A stretch of DNA of 64,000 nt from UBA2256 sp964531105 (GCA_964531105.1 CAZHFN010000003.1:1-64000), one strand, 5' to 3'; counted from the first letter of the stretch, positions 50,280 to 59,539 are shown. Notes: generated by a model from the sequence alone, not told the origin. Numbers and translations: made by a program.

Positions 50280-51440
50280 ATGCTTACTAACAAGAGAGCA
50301 CGCGGTGTAGAGATTGGAGTGCTGACCATCTCTCACATGCTGAATGACTTATACAGCAATTATCTGCCCCAGATGCTGCCCTTTCTCATGATTTCGATCC
50401 AGGGATTCACCGTCACAAAAGCCGCCATCCTCACGGCCTCCTTTACAATCACTTCATCGATCGTCCAGCCCGTGTTCGGCTACTTGGTTGATAACACAGG
50501 CCGAAGATGGCTTGTCCATGTTGGAACACTCTGGATGGCGGTTATGCTGAGCCTGACAGGCGTGGTGAACAGCTATTGGATGCTTGTTGTGCTGGCTTCC
50601 CTAGCCGGGTTGGGCACTGCCGCCTTCCACCCCCAAGCGGCCTTGATGATGAACCTGCTTTCGGGAAGACATACGGCTGTTCTTTTATCTATCTTTTCCG
50701 CTTTCGGTAACATAGGCATTGCCTTAGGTCCCTTACTCCTGGTACCTCTCTTTCAGACCTTCGGCCTCAAGGCCTCGGTCTTTACCGTTATTCCGGGAAT
50801 CCTCGCCACCCTGCTCCTGGTCCTGTTCGCTCCCCGTATCCAGATCTCGACAAAAGCGATTCCCTCTTTAGCGACGGTTCTCGCATCCGTCAAGGCAGCA
50901 TCCAGGCAGCTCGTGCCTATAGTCGCCATCATTGCGGTGCGTTCACTGGCCTATACAGGCATGCTTACACTCCTGCCACTGTATTTCGCGGAAAAACAGC
51001 TTTCAGCCATCGCAGCCAGCCATCTGGTCACCATAATGCTCTTTTCGGGAGCGGCCGGAGGCATTATCGGCGGCTTTATAGCCGACCGTTGTGGAAGAAA
51101 ACCTCTCATAGTCGCCTCGCTCATTATCTCAACGCCTTTTTTCTTCGCATTCCTCGCGACACAGGGCGCTCTTTCCACAATCTTTCTGGCTCTGGCCGGG
51201 GCGAGCCTCCTATCGAGTTTCTCGGTTACCGTCGTGGCAGCTCAGGAAGCCATCCCAGATAACAAAGCTCTCGCGGCCGGCATATCCATGGGATTGGCCG
51301 GAGGCCTGGGAGGCCTGGCCGTAATATTTGTCGGGAAGTTAGGCGATGTATGGGGGCTGACGCAGGCTATTTTCCTTTTGTTTTCCCTTCCCATCGCGGC
51401 TGGTCTTATTGGCTTATCGATTCAGAAGAAATCTCGCTGA
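50280..51440 (+). CDS. Major facilitator superfamily transporter (Fsr-like)
   Basis: 386 residues, 12 membrane segments. N-terminal ISHMLNDLYSNYLPQMLPFL and FGYLVDNTGRRWLVHVG resemble the fosmidomycin-resistance (Fsr) efflux family; GGFIADRCGRKPLIVASLI is the second-half MFS loop. Drug specificity cannot be inferred. It is co-directional with the FMN reductase and convergent with the Gfo/Idh gene. Confidence 0.88.
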   Translation: MLTNKRARGVEIGVLTISHMLNDLYSNYLPQMLPFLMISIQGFTVTKAAILTASFTITSSIVQPVFGYLVDNTGRRWLVHVGTLWMAVMLSLTGVVNSYWMLVVLASLAGLGTAAFHPQAALMMNLLSGRHTAVLLSIFSAFGNIGIALGPLLLVPLFQTFGLKASVFTVIPGILATLLLVLFAPRIQISTKAIPSLATVLASVKAASRQLVPIVAIIAVRSLAYTGMLTLLPLYFAEKQLSAIAASHLVTIMLFSGAAGGIIGGFIADRCGRKPLIVASLIISTPFFFAFLATQGALSTIFLALAGASLLSSFSVTVVAAQEAIPDNKALAAGISMGLAGGLGGLAVIFVGKLGDVWGLTQAIFLLFSLPIAAGLIGLSIQKKSR

Positions 51441-51458
51441 AGCGAAGGTTCGGTAAGA

Positions 51459-52565
51459 CTATAGCCTTATCCAACAGCGGTTTTTATTGCTCTCCAGAAT
51501 AGCTTCCACAATCTTTGTGATTTTGTGTCCCTCTGTGAAGTCCGCGTAACGCGGTTCATCGTCATGCAGGATAGTCCGGTAGAAACTGTCTATCATGTTC
51601 TTCTGGGCATCGGGCCAGCGCTCGCTTTTACCTCCACGGGCAGTGGTGTTTCTGCCTCGCTCATTGAGGAGCCCCGGGTGCATGACCAGCTCTTCGTTCG
51701 GGCTGTCCCTGTGGCCTATCCATACTCTGTCAGCCTGTCCATGCTCCCAGCGCACTGAAGCCTTGCTTCCGTCGATGCCAAATGAAAGCCCGATCTTGGA
51801 CCCTGCGCTCACTTGGGAAACGGTAAAGCTGCCGCGTGCGCCTTTGGAAAAGCGGAGAAGAGCGCTTGCGTAATCCTCTGTGTCCACCGCGACGCGCCTG
51901 CCCGGGGCCGCGCCTGAGCCGCTGTCTTCCCTGACAGGAATGAAGGTGGCCAGATCTGCGCAGACTTCCGATATATCCTGTCCCAGTAAAAATTGGGCAA
52001 GATCGCACCAGTGAGAGCCTATGTCGGCCATCGCCCTGGAAGGGCCACCCAATTTCACATCTACTCTCCAGTTGTAGTCTGTATCGTAGAGAAGCCAATC
52101 CTGGAGATAAGTACCGTGGATAGCATATATATCGCCTAACGCTCCACTCTCGATCATTCCCTTGACGTGTTGCACGAGAGAGTAATGCCGATAGACGAAA
52201 TTTATTGAATTATGAACGTTGTGCGTTTTTAAAAGACCAAGGAGTTCTTCTGATTCGCTGGAGTAAACGGTAAGGGGTTTTTCAGAGAGTATGTGCTTTC
52301 CAGAAATTATGATGTCTTTGTTGATCTGGAAATGCGCCGTATTGGGTGTGCAGTTATGCACAACGTCGATCTCGGGATCTTGGAGCATTTCCCTGTAATC
52401 GGTGTAGAACTTCGGAATGTCGAAGAATGTGCAAAGATCCTTCGCCCTCGCTTCGTCCCTTACGCAAATGGCGGCCACATCGGCGTATCCAAGCCTTCGT
52501 ATAGCCTCGATGTGAGCATTGCCTATATTCCCGACGCCGATTACGCCAGCGCGAATCCGCTTCAT
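51459..52565 (-). CDS. Gfo/Idh/MocA-family sugar oxidoreductase
   Basis: About 368 residues. Rossmann start RIRAGVIGVGNIGNAHIEAI, then DVVHNCTPNTAHFQINKDII and the family motif ILSEKPLTVYS with the catalytic lysine. A C-terminal alpha/beta domain (SIGSHWCDLAQFLLG-like: ADIGSHWCDLAQFLLG) follows. It oxidises or reduces a sugar or inositol with NAD(P). Start at 52565 has AGGAGG 7 nt upstream; the ATG at 52571 is too close. It is the last gene of the GntR sugar operon. Confidence 0.92.
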   Translation of the reverse strand: MKRIRAGVIGVGNIGNAHIEAIRRLGYADVAAICVRDEARAKDLCTFFDIPKFYTDYREMLQDPEIDVVHNCTPNTAHFQINKDIIISGKHILSEKPLTVYSSESEELLGLLKTHNVHNSINFVYRHYSLVQHVKGMIESGALGDIYAIHGTYLQDWLLYDTDYNWRVDVKLGGPSRAMADIGSHWCDLAQFLLGQDISEVCADLATFIPVREDSGSGAAPGRRVAVDTEDYASALLRFSKGARGSFTVSQVSAGSKIGLSFGIDGSKASVRWEHGQADRVWIGHRDSPNEELVMHPGLLNERGRNTTARGGKSERWPDAQKNMIDSFYRTILHDDEPRYADFTEGHKITKIVEAILESNKNRCWIRL

Positions 52566-52589
52566 ATGCATTCCTCCTCGGACGGGAAT

Positions 52590-53531
52590 CTAGATCCTCA
52601 CAATCCCCTTGATGTAACCTTCGGGCTTTGTTCCAAAGTCTGCGAAGGCGGAATCTATGCCATCCATACTGTAGTAATTCGTCATCAGTTTATCGATACG
52701 CAGCTGTGCCTTGGCAACAAGATTCAAGCCGATATCCATGCACGACATTTTGTGATCTATTCGTTTTTCATGTGCATTGATAATATCCACTGCCTTCCAA
52801 TTCAACATCTGAAAATCTACAGAGCGCTGGCCGCCCTGGTGGTATCCTACAATCGAAAGTATCGAATGGCGCTTGAGCATTTTTACCGCAAGATCTAGAG
52901 CCTTGGCATTCCCCGTGCATTCGACGACTACATCGACGCCACCTACACCTACACTATCAGTTAGAAAATACTTCTCTGGCACATCCCCGGGGGAAAAAAA
53001 TTCGTCGGCGCCATAGAGCCTTGCCAGCTCTTCGGTTTCCTTCCGGGCATCGATAGCGATGATGTGGTAGGCCCCCTTAAGCTTCATAAGCTGCAGCGCC
53101 AAGAGACCCATAAAGCCTAAGCCGATCACAGCTATCGTCTTTCCCAGGCTTACATCGGTGCGCAATGCTCCGCTTATTACGCAGGAAATAGGCTCCCCGA
53201 GGGATGCTTCATCGAAATTTAGCACCGTTGGATATTTCATTACGGCTGAGGAGTCGGCCACGACAAATTCAGAAAAACCTCGCCTGAAGAGTCCGGTTAC
53301 AGCGTCTCCAATCGCGATGCCCGATACTCCAGTACCAACGCTGATCACCTCACCTGCCACCTCATGCCCAAGCTGTAAAGGCGCGCCTTCGGCCTTGTCC
53401 CATGTCAAGTATTCCGATCCACAGATACCGCATGCCTTTACCTTAACACCCACATCGTTGATTCCGATCTTGGGCATTTCAGATTCAACGATGCGCGATT
53501 TTCGAGGACCAAATACTTCGCTGGTTTTCAT
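52590..53531 (-). CDS. Zinc-containing sugar/alcohol dehydrogenase (short form)
   Basis: 313 residues, shorter than the usual 340-350. Catalytic zinc region KACGICGSEYLTWDK and LQLGHEVAGEVISVG; NAD loop IAVIGLGFMGLLALQLMKLKG. The stretch between about residues 80 and 110, which in typical members holds four structural-zinc cysteines, lacks them. It resembles the family subset acting on sugars or inositols. Middle of the sugar operon. Confidence 0.88.
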   Translation of the reverse strand: MKTSEVFGPRKSRIVESEMPKIGINDVGVKVKACGICGSEYLTWDKAEGAPLQLGHEVAGEVISVGTGVSGIAIGDAVTGLFRRGFSEFVVADSSAVMKYPTVLNFDEASLGEPISCVISGALRTDVSLGKTIAVIGLGFMGLLALQLMKLKGAYHIIAIDARKETEELARLYGADEFFSPGDVPEKYFLTDSVGVGGVDVVVECTGNAKALDLAVKMLKRHSILSIVGYHQGGQRSVDFQMLNWKAVDIINAHEKRIDHKMSCMDIGLNLVAKAQLRIDKLMTNYYSMDGIDSAFADFGTKPEGYIKGIVRI

Positions 53532-53562
53532 AGCTTCTTACGCGCCTTTGAAAGCTTCACGT

Positions 53563-53967
53563 TCAGCGGCTTCCTACCAATTTCTTTACCGTCGCAATCT
53601 GCTCCGGCGTAAGGCTCAGAATCTCGCTGTTCGCGGCGCTTGTGGCCGAATCCTCCACAAGGATAAGCTTCACATCCTTCGTTGTCACCGTATTGTGCCA
53701 AAGCCCCTTGGGAATATTGTAGACCCTCATAGGCTCCATCTTGGTGGACTTGATCTGAAGCCCCTGGGCTGTCTCGACGCCGGAGAGCAAATTGCAGGTG
53801 CCCGAGAGAAGAATAAACAACTCGTCGGTTTCGTTATGTCGCTCCAGGCAGTCGATGCCAGTAATGTCATTGGCGGGCTTCCAATTCTTTATACCCACCA
53901 TCCACTTGGTGTTTTCATACACCCTTGTCATACCTTCGCCTGAAAATTCGTAGCTCTTGATCTCCAT
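53563..53967 (-). CDS. Small cupin-like protein
   Basis: 134 residues. Possible cupin motifs: ERHNETDELFILLSGTC (about 43-60) and YNIPKGLWHNTVTTKDV (about 90-105). Function unknown; cupin sugar isomerases or lyases are plausible in this operon. Ribosome site AAAGGA precedes the ATG. It lies between the transketolase and dehydrogenase genes. Confidence 0.7.
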   Translation of the reverse strand: MEIKSYEFSGEGMTRVYENTKWMVGIKNWKPANDITGIDCLERHNETDELFILLSGTCNLLSGVETAQGLQIKSTKMEPMRVYNIPKGLWHNTVTTKDVKLILVEDSATSAANSEILSLTPEQIATVKKLVGSR

Positions 53968-53977
53968 AATTTTTCCT

Positions 53978-54913
53978 TTATCTGCCTAAAAGCTTCAGGC
54001 AGTTTTCTTCGATGTGGGCCGGAGTAAGGCCATAGGCCTTGAAAAGATCCGCCGGCTTGCCCGACTGGCCAAAGCGGTCCTGTATGCCCATGCGGCTGAA
54101 CTTCGCGGCCGACCGGCCCGCCAAGACTTCGGCCACCGCCGAACCAAGGCCACCTATCACCGAATGTTCCTCCACGCTCAGGACAGCTCCGCAGCGATTC
54201 GCCGCGGCCAGCACCGCCTCGGAGTCGAAGGGTTTGATCGTGTGCACGTTGAGGACCGCCGCGCTGATTCCCTTCCCCGCGAGACTCTCGGCCGCACTTA
54301 ACGCTTCCTTGACCATCAATCCTGTAGCTACGATGCAGATATCCTTTCCTTCCTTGAGCACATTAGCCTTGCCGGGAACAAAGGGAGTATCTGGCCCAGT
54401 GAAGGTTTCCACCACAGGCCGGGCTACCCTGATGTACACAGGCCCGTCAATCTGGGCGGCGGCGAATACCGCTTTTCTTGTCTCCGCCGAATCGCAGGGC
54501 ACAAAGATAGTCATGTTGGGCACTACCCTCATGAGGGCGATGTCCTCCACGCTCTGATGGCTGCCCCCGTCCTCGCCCACGGAAAGTCCTGAGTGGGAAA
54601 GGCCAAATTTCACATTGGCATTGACATAGGCAATAGAATTGCGGATCTGCTCATAGGCTCGTCCAGTTCCAAAAAGCGCGAAGGTGGAAGCGAAGGGAAT
54701 AAGCCCCGAGTGGGAAATACCCGCCGCCGCACCCATCATGTTGGCTTCGGCCAGGCCGAAGTTGAAAAAACGATCAGGATATTTAGCCTGAAAAAGGCTG
54801 GTCATCGTGGCATGGGCCAGGTCGGCGTCAAGCACCACTACCTTATCGTTTACGGCGCCCAGTTCGGCCAGGGCTTCGCCATAGGCCACGCGCAGTGATT
54901 TAGATTCAGCCAT
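53978..54913 (-). CDS. Transketolase, C-terminal subunit
   Basis: 311 residues, the pyrimidine and C-terminal domains of a split transketolase: VAYGEALAELGAVNDKVVVLDADL, FNFGLAEANMMGAAAGISHSG, SHSGLSVGEDGGSHQSVEDIALMRVVPNM and VLSVEEHSVIGGLGSAVAEVL. The conserved glutamate for TPP activation is in FGLAEAN. It overlaps the N-terminal subunit gene by 8 bp. Split transketolases are known in catabolic clusters for unusual sugars. The actual donor sugar is unknown. Confidence 0.95.
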   Translation of the reverse strand: MAESKSLRVAYGEALAELGAVNDKVVVLDADLAHATMTSLFQAKYPDRFFNFGLAEANMMGAAAGISHSGLIPFASTFALFGTGRAYEQIRNSIAYVNANVKFGLSHSGLSVGEDGGSHQSVEDIALMRVVPNMTIFVPCDSAETRKAVFAAAQIDGPVYIRVARPVVETFTGPDTPFVPGKANVLKEGKDICIVATGLMVKEALSAAESLAGKGISAAVLNVHTIKPFDSEAVLAAANRCGAVLSVEEHSVIGGLGSAVAEVLAGRSAAKFSRMGIQDRFGQSGKPADLFKAYGLTPAHIEENCLKLLGR

Positions 54914-55724
54914 TCTGCCTTCCCCCTAATTCTGTCATGGCGGCGGCATATTCCTGGGCGTTCAACGGCCTGCCGTGCCAGCCAGCATTGCCCTCCATAA
55001 AGGAAACACCCTTGCCCTTCACCGTGCGACAGCGGATAAACTTAGGCTTGCCCGAAACTCCAGCCGCCAATGCCGCCGCGATAGCCTCTCTGTCATGGCC
55101 GTCCACATCGAAACATTCAAAACCGAAGGCCGCGAACTTGTCTGTCACATTGCCCAAGCCCATAACCTCGTCGTTAGCTCCGTCTATTTGAAGACCGTTG
55201 TGATCGAGGATAAAGGTCAGGTTATCCAGCTTGTAGTGCGCGGCGGACATGGAAGCCTCCCATATCTGCCCTTCCTGGAGTTCCCCATCGCCCAATACCG
55301 CGAATATGCGGTAATCAGCCTTTTTATATTTCGCCGCCACGGCCATGCCTACCGCTATGGATGCGCCCTGGCCCAGAGAGCCGGTATTGGCGTCCACGCC
55401 GGGGGTCTTGGCCATATCGGGATGACCCTGGAGGTGACACCCGTACTGCCTGAGGTTCCACAGATCCTCCCGGGGGTAATATCCCTTGTCCGCCAGAATA
55501 GCGTAGAGGGCGGGGCAGCCATGCCCCTTGGACAGTACAAGCCTGTCCCGTCCTTCCCATGTAGGATTCTCAGGATCGATCTTCATGGTTCTGTAGTACA
55601 GAGCCATGAGAATTTCCACCGCGGAGAGGGAACCTCCCGGATGTCCCGACTGGCAGCGGTAGAGCATCTCTATGATGTCTCTCCGCAGCTGCACGGCTAA
55701 GCCGTCCAGAGTCGCGTCGCTCAT
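54906..55724 (-). CDS. Transketolase, N-terminal subunit
   Basis: 272 residues, TPP-binding domain: RCQSGHPGGSLSAVEILMALYY, LSKGHGCPALYAILADKGY and the GDG...N motif VLGDGELQEGQIWEASMSAAHYKLDNLTF. Together with the C-terminal subunit it moves two-carbon units between sugar phosphates. The start is the ATG at 55724, with AAAGGAG 8 nt upstream; a TTG two codons earlier is less likely. It lies 8-14 bp after the MalG-type permease. Confidence 0.95.
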   Translation of the reverse strand: MSDATLDGLAVQLRRDIIEMLYRCQSGHPGGSLSAVEILMALYYRTMKIDPENPTWEGRDRLVLSKGHGCPALYAILADKGYYPREDLWNLRQYGCHLQGHPDMAKTPGVDANTGSLGQGASIAVGMAVAAKYKKADYRIFAVLGDGELQEGQIWEASMSAAHYKLDNLTFILDHNGLQIDGANDEVMGLGNVTDKFAAFGFECFDVDGHDREAIAAALAAGVSGKPKFIRCRTVKGKGVSFMEGNAGWHGRPLNAQEYAAAMTELGGRQNG

Positions 55725-55737
55725 TCTCAATTCTCCT

Positions 55738-56574
55738 TTAGCCTTTCACCGCTCCTGCGGTAAGGCCTGATATAAGTCGTTTTTGCGCAAAGAAAAACAT
55801 AATGACTACAGGAATTATAGTGATTATCCCCCCCGCGGTGAGCATGCCCCACTCGACCCCTAATTGGCCGATGAGGTTTTTAAGCGCGACGGGGATTGTC
55901 CTGTTGGCTTGGTTGGTGAACATGACCGCAAAGGTATATTCGTTCCAGGAAGTCATGAATACATAGGCTCCGGTGGCGACCATGCCGGGCATCAATATGG
56001 GCAGAATAATCTTGAGGAAGGCCTGAGCCCGGTTGGCACCGTCCACCATGGCCGCCTCCTCCAAGGAGAGGGGCAGGTCATCCAGGAATCCGCTCAACAG
56101 CCAGATGGAGAAGGGAATGGTGAAGGTCGTGTACGAGAGAATGAGCGATGCAGGTGTGTAGAGAATACCTATCTTCCTCATTATCGCGTAGAGCGGAATA
56201 AGCAAAAGCACCGTGGGGAACATATTGTTCGTGAGGAACATGGACATGAGGAACTTTCTGCCCTTAAAACGATAACGGGAAAAAGAATAGGCGGCTAAAA
56301 CCGACACGGTCACCGAAATGAGGGTGGTGAGGGCTGCCACCAGAAGGCTGTTACCCATGGGCTTAAAAAAGTTGTATTCGCTGAAAAGCCTTGTATAGGA
56401 TTCAAAACTGGGCATCGACGGCCAGTACGTGACAGTTTGGCTGTAGAGTTCGGTGCTGGTTTTTATGGAGGTGACAAAGGTCCAGTAAAAGGGAAAGAGA
56501 AGAAATACTATGAAGGCCGCCAGAAGCAGATAGGAGAGAAGATTTTTTACTAGAGGGAAGCCGCTCTTTTTCAT
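55738..56574 (-). CDS. Carbohydrate ABC permease, MalG type
   Basis: 278 residues, six membrane segments. The EAA loop reads LSLEEAAMVDGANRAQAFLKIILPI, and SWNEYTFAVMFTN with the last helix is typical of CUT1 MalG subunits. It overlaps the MalF-type gene by 4 bp. It imports the sugar delivered by the 57556-58779 binding protein. No ATPase gene is in the operon. Confidence 0.94.
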   Translation of the reverse strand: MKKSGFPLVKNLLSYLLLAAFIVFLLFPFYWTFVTSIKTSTELYSQTVTYWPSMPSFESYTRLFSEYNFFKPMGNSLLVAALTTLISVTVSVLAAYSFSRYRFKGRKFLMSMFLTNNMFPTVLLLIPLYAIMRKIGILYTPASLILSYTTFTIPFSIWLLSGFLDDLPLSLEEAAMVDGANRAQAFLKIILPILMPGMVATGAYVFMTSWNEYTFAVMFTNQANRTIPVALKNLIGQLGVEWGMLTAGGIITIIPVVIMFFFAQKRLISGLTAGAVKG

Positions 56575-57455
56575 GCCTTGCCCTCCTGGTTCTGGAACAT
56601 CGTCTTGAGGTAGCGCACCGCCACGGTGGCGAGCACCAGGGTGAGCATGATAGAGAGGGTGGCCGCATACCCCAAATTGAGGGAATTGCCCTTGTTGAAT
56701 ATATAGACGCTCAGGGTCTGAGTAGCGTAAGCAGGCCCTCCTTCCGTAAGGTTGAAAATGACGTCCACCGAGTTGGCTACCCAGATTATACGAAGCAGGG
56801 TTGTTACGTAGATGACGCTCTTCAGCGACGGTACGGTGATGAGGAAAAATTTCTGCACCCCGTTGGCTCCGTCCACGTCGGCGGCGTTGTAGAGCTCATC
56901 GGGAATGCCCTGGAGCCCCGCTAACAGCATAAGGGCGAAGAACGGTATGCCCTGCCAGACTATGGTGAGTATTACCGCGGGAAAAGCCGTGGCTTCCTGA
57001 GCCAGGAAGGGCATGGCTTCCTCTATGAGCCCCAATTTAAGCAATAGATCGTTGAGGACTCCGTAATTACCGTCGAAAATCCATCTCCACATGAGACCGA
57101 TCAGAACACCCGGTGTTACCCAGGGAATTAGGCTCAAGGAGCGCACGATTCCTCGGCCCGGGAACTTCTTGTTAAGCAACAAGGCCAGGATGAAGCCGAA
57201 AACAAACTGCAGCCCCACACCAGCTGCCACCCATACTACCGTCTTCCAGAGCGCCCGCCAGAATAAGGGGTCCTGGACTACTTCAACGTAGTTCTTGAAA
57301 TTATTAAACCCAATGCTGCTGGGCCGCCTCAGGTCGTAGTTCTGGAAGCTCATCAAGAGTGCGTTGATCACCGGCACAAAGACTACGGTGAGCACAACAA
57401 TGAGGGCTGGAGCCACCAGAAGATAGGGCCATATGGAGCTGTTACGCTTTATCAA
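56571..57455 (-). CDS. Carbohydrate ABC permease, MalF type
   Basis: 294 residues, six membrane segments. It starts with WPYLLVAPALIVVLTVVFVP, then NYVEVVQDPLFWRALWKTVVW, and the coupling loop GIPDELYNAADVDGANGVQKFFLITVPSLK. CUT1 family. The start codon is TTG with GGAGGAAGT a few bases upstream. It follows the binding-protein gene after 100 bp containing a terminator-like hairpin. Confidence 0.94.
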   Translation of the reverse strand: MIKRNSSIWPYLLVAPALIVVLTVVFVPVINALLMSFQNYDLRRPSSIGFNNFKNYVEVVQDPLFWRALWKTVVWVAAGVGLQFVFGFILALLLNKKFPGRGIVRSLSLIPWVTPGVLIGLMWRWIFDGNYGVLNDLLLKLGLIEEAMPFLAQEATAFPAVILTIVWQGIPFFALMLLAGLQGIPDELYNAADVDGANGVQKFFLITVPSLKSVIYVTTLLRIIWVANSVDVIFNLTEGGPAYATQTLSVYIFNKGNSLNLGYAATLSIMLTLVLATVAVRYLKTMFQNQEGKA

Positions 57456-57480
57456 CTACTTCCTCCGAAAGACGGTCAGA

Positions 57481-57521
57481 TCTTAAAGGAAAGACCGGCT
57501 CCGCGTAATACCGGGAGCCGG
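57481..57521 (-). promoter_or_regulatory. Attenuator-like hairpin between sugar-binding protein and permease genes
   Basis: On the minus strand CCGGCTCC and GGAGCCGG form an 8-bp stem (57521-57514 with 57502-57495) with an 11-nt loop, followed by TCTTTCCTTT. It looks like a partial terminator placed right after the binding-protein gene. Confidence 0.8.
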
Positions 57522-57555
57522 CCCATACTTTTTATTTGAAGTGCGAAGGTCTAGA

Positions 57556-58779
57556 TTACTTCCAAAGCCCAGCCTGAAGCTGTTTCATGGCTTCGGCGGC
57601 AGAGATCTTGCCCAGAAGAGCAGAGGATACGGTGTTGGGCCAAATGTTGTTGATCCACTCGGTGGTGGTATCGCGGATGGGGAGAATACCGGCCCAGGGA
57701 GCTCCTTCGATGGAGACTTTCATGAACCTGCTGTTCTGGAAGAAGGGCAGTTCCTTCACGTTCTTGGACACAGGGACGTTGCCGGTAACGGTGCACCAGG
57801 TTTCCTGTCCCTTGCCAGTGGCCAGATAGGACAGCCACTCGAAGGCTGCATCTTTATTCTTGGCCGACTTGAGCATGACGTTGTTGGTGTCGCCCATGGA
57901 GGTCCATTTGCCAGCGCCACCCGGGAAGGGGAAGGCGTCCACATCGTCTCCAAAAGTCTCGATCATGCCCGTGGAAGAGCCAATATGATGGACAGTCATC
58001 GCGGTCTTGCCGGACTTGAAATTGGCGATAATCTCATTGAAACCGTCCATCGGGGCAGTTGGGGGAGCATAGCCGTTCTTGAAGAGATCGACGTAGTCCT
58101 GCATGCCCTGGATAGCCTGAGGGCTGTCCATCTTGTCAAAGTTGCCGCCCCTGCCCCAGATGAAAGAGCCCCAGGGTTCCTGGCCGCCCTTGGCGCCGCG
58201 CATGCCAAAGCCATACACATCGGTTTTGCCGTCGCCATTGGTGTCCATGGTGAGTTTTTTGGCAGCTTCGAGGAATTCTGCATAGGTCTTGGGCACTCCG
58301 ATTCCGGCTTTCTTCATGAGGGAGGGCCTGTAGTATACGTAGAGAACCTGGGTGTTCCAGGGCATCACGTAGACACTCTTGGTGCCTGAAGCCTGGCGCA
58401 TGGTGTCGTAGAGGCTGGCTTCAATAAGGCTCTTGTCCTTCCATGAATTGAGGTAGCCGTCCAGGTTGACCAGCAGGTTGTTGGCGGTGAACAGCGGGGT
58501 CGAAGTGAGCTTGAAAGACGAAGTGTCGGGTCCGCCGCCGCCCATCACAGCCCTAAAGAGGGTTTCGGAATAGGCGCCGCCGTCCCAGGGATACTCCTGG
58601 GCAACAACGGTAATACCCTTGCCGTTGGTCGCGTTAAAATCCGCGGCCATCTGTTGCATCGTGGCGGAGTACTTGGGATTGTCGGCCCAGTACCAGTGAG
58701 TAACCTTGTCCGCGGCAGAGACCGTAAAGGCGAAGACCATGGCCATCGCCAGCGCCGCTACCATAATTCTTTTCATCAT
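57556..58779 (-). CDS. Extracellular sugar-binding protein (family 1)
   Basis: 407 residues with a signal peptide (KRIMVAALAMAMVFAFTVSA, cut before ADK). The mature part reads THWYWADNPKYSATMQQMAA, then VYVMPWNTQVLYVYYRPSL and the C-terminal FEWLSYLATGKGQETW, typical CUT1 receptors. Ribosome site AGGAGG lies 5-8 nt before the two adjacent ATGs. It is 37 bp after gntR and starts the transport genes of the operon. The ligand is unknown. Confidence 0.95.
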   Translation of the reverse strand: MMKRIMVAALAMAMVFAFTVSAADKVTHWYWADNPKYSATMQQMAADFNATNGKGITVVAQEYPWDGGAYSETLFRAVMGGGGPDTSSFKLTSTPLFTANNLLVNLDGYLNSWKDKSLIEASLYDTMRQASGTKSVYVMPWNTQVLYVYYRPSLMKKAGIGVPKTYAEFLEAAKKLTMDTNGDGKTDVYGFGMRGAKGGQEPWGSFIWGRGGNFDKMDSPQAIQGMQDYVDLFKNGYAPPTAPMDGFNEIIANFKSGKTAMTVHHIGSSTGMIETFGDDVDAFPFPGGAGKWTSMGDTNNVMLKSAKNKDAAFEWLSYLATGKGQETWCTVTGNVPVSKNVKELPFFQNSRFMKVSIEGAPWAGILPIRDTTTEWINNIWPNTVSSALLGKISAAEAMKQLQAGLWK

Positions 58780-58816
58780 CGAAACCTCCTAGAAAAAATT
58801 GAAAACAAAAACAAAT

Positions 58817-59539
58817 TTAATACAATGGTGCCGTGCCCGGGAGTCTGCGCTTCCAGGCCTGCTCCATGTGCAATCTCATCGCCCGCCCCGCGGCGTCGGT
58901 ATCGGCCTTTCGTATTGCCTGGACAATGGCCTCGTGCTCATCGAAGGTATGGGCAAAGCGATGGGGATCGCTTTCGGCGAAGTCGGCGTTCAGGGAAATT
59001 ATCTGAGGCGTAATGTAGCTGACTAAGGATATGCAGACCGGATTTCCGCTGGCCTTCGCGATGGCCAGGTGGAAAAGGTGGTCTTCTTCCAAAGCCCTTT
59101 CACCTGAGTCAGCCTTGGCCTTGAATTCGCCATGCCATTTCAGTATTTCGGTCATCCTCTCTTTGGTACACTTGCGGGCTGCCTGCCCCGCCGCAAAAAC
59201 CTCCAGCACATCTCGAATCTCGAAAAGGCTGCTCGGATCGAAGGCCTCATCCAGGTTGCCTATAGCGGCAATGAGTCCGGTTATCGCCTTAGGCCCCAGG
59301 TCGGCGACAATAGTGCCGCTTTTGGGCAAGGTTTTGATAAGCCCATAGTGCTCGAGCTTGGCCAGAGCTTTGCGTATATAACCCCTGCTGATTCCGAGCA
59401 CCTCGACAAGAGAGCGTTCCGAAGGGAGCTTAACCCCGGCCTTGAGCCTGCCGTAGCCCATTTCATCCCTCAGGTACTTGAATACCCGAAGTTCCGCTTC
59501 GTTTTTTACGCTCGCCGTCATTTCAGTCTGGCTCACCAT
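58817..59539 (-). CDS. GntR-family (FadR subfamily) regulator
   Basis: 240 residues. Winged helix: KLPSERSLVEVLGISRGYIRKALAKLEHYGLI (about 38-70), then an FCD/FadR-type all-helical ligand domain (SLFEIRDVLEVFAAGQAARKC, HLAIAKASGNP, and HEAIVQAIRKADTDAAGRAMRLHM). The last pattern supplies the metal-binding histidines of FCD domains. First gene of the sugar operon; two operators and a promoter lie just upstream, so it probably represses itself and the whole operon until a sugar acid or sugar binds. Confidence 0.94.
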   Translation of the reverse strand: MVSQTEMTASVKNEAELRVFKYLRDEMGYGRLKAGVKLPSERSLVEVLGISRGYIRKALAKLEHYGLIKTLPKSGTIVADLGPKAITGLIAAIGNLDEAFDPSSLFEIRDVLEVFAAGQAARKCTKERMTEILKWHGEFKAKADSGERALEEDHLFHLAIAKASGNPVCISLVSYITPQIISLNADFAESDPHRFAHTFDEHEAIVQAIRKADTDAAGRAMRLHMEQAWKRRLPGTAPLY

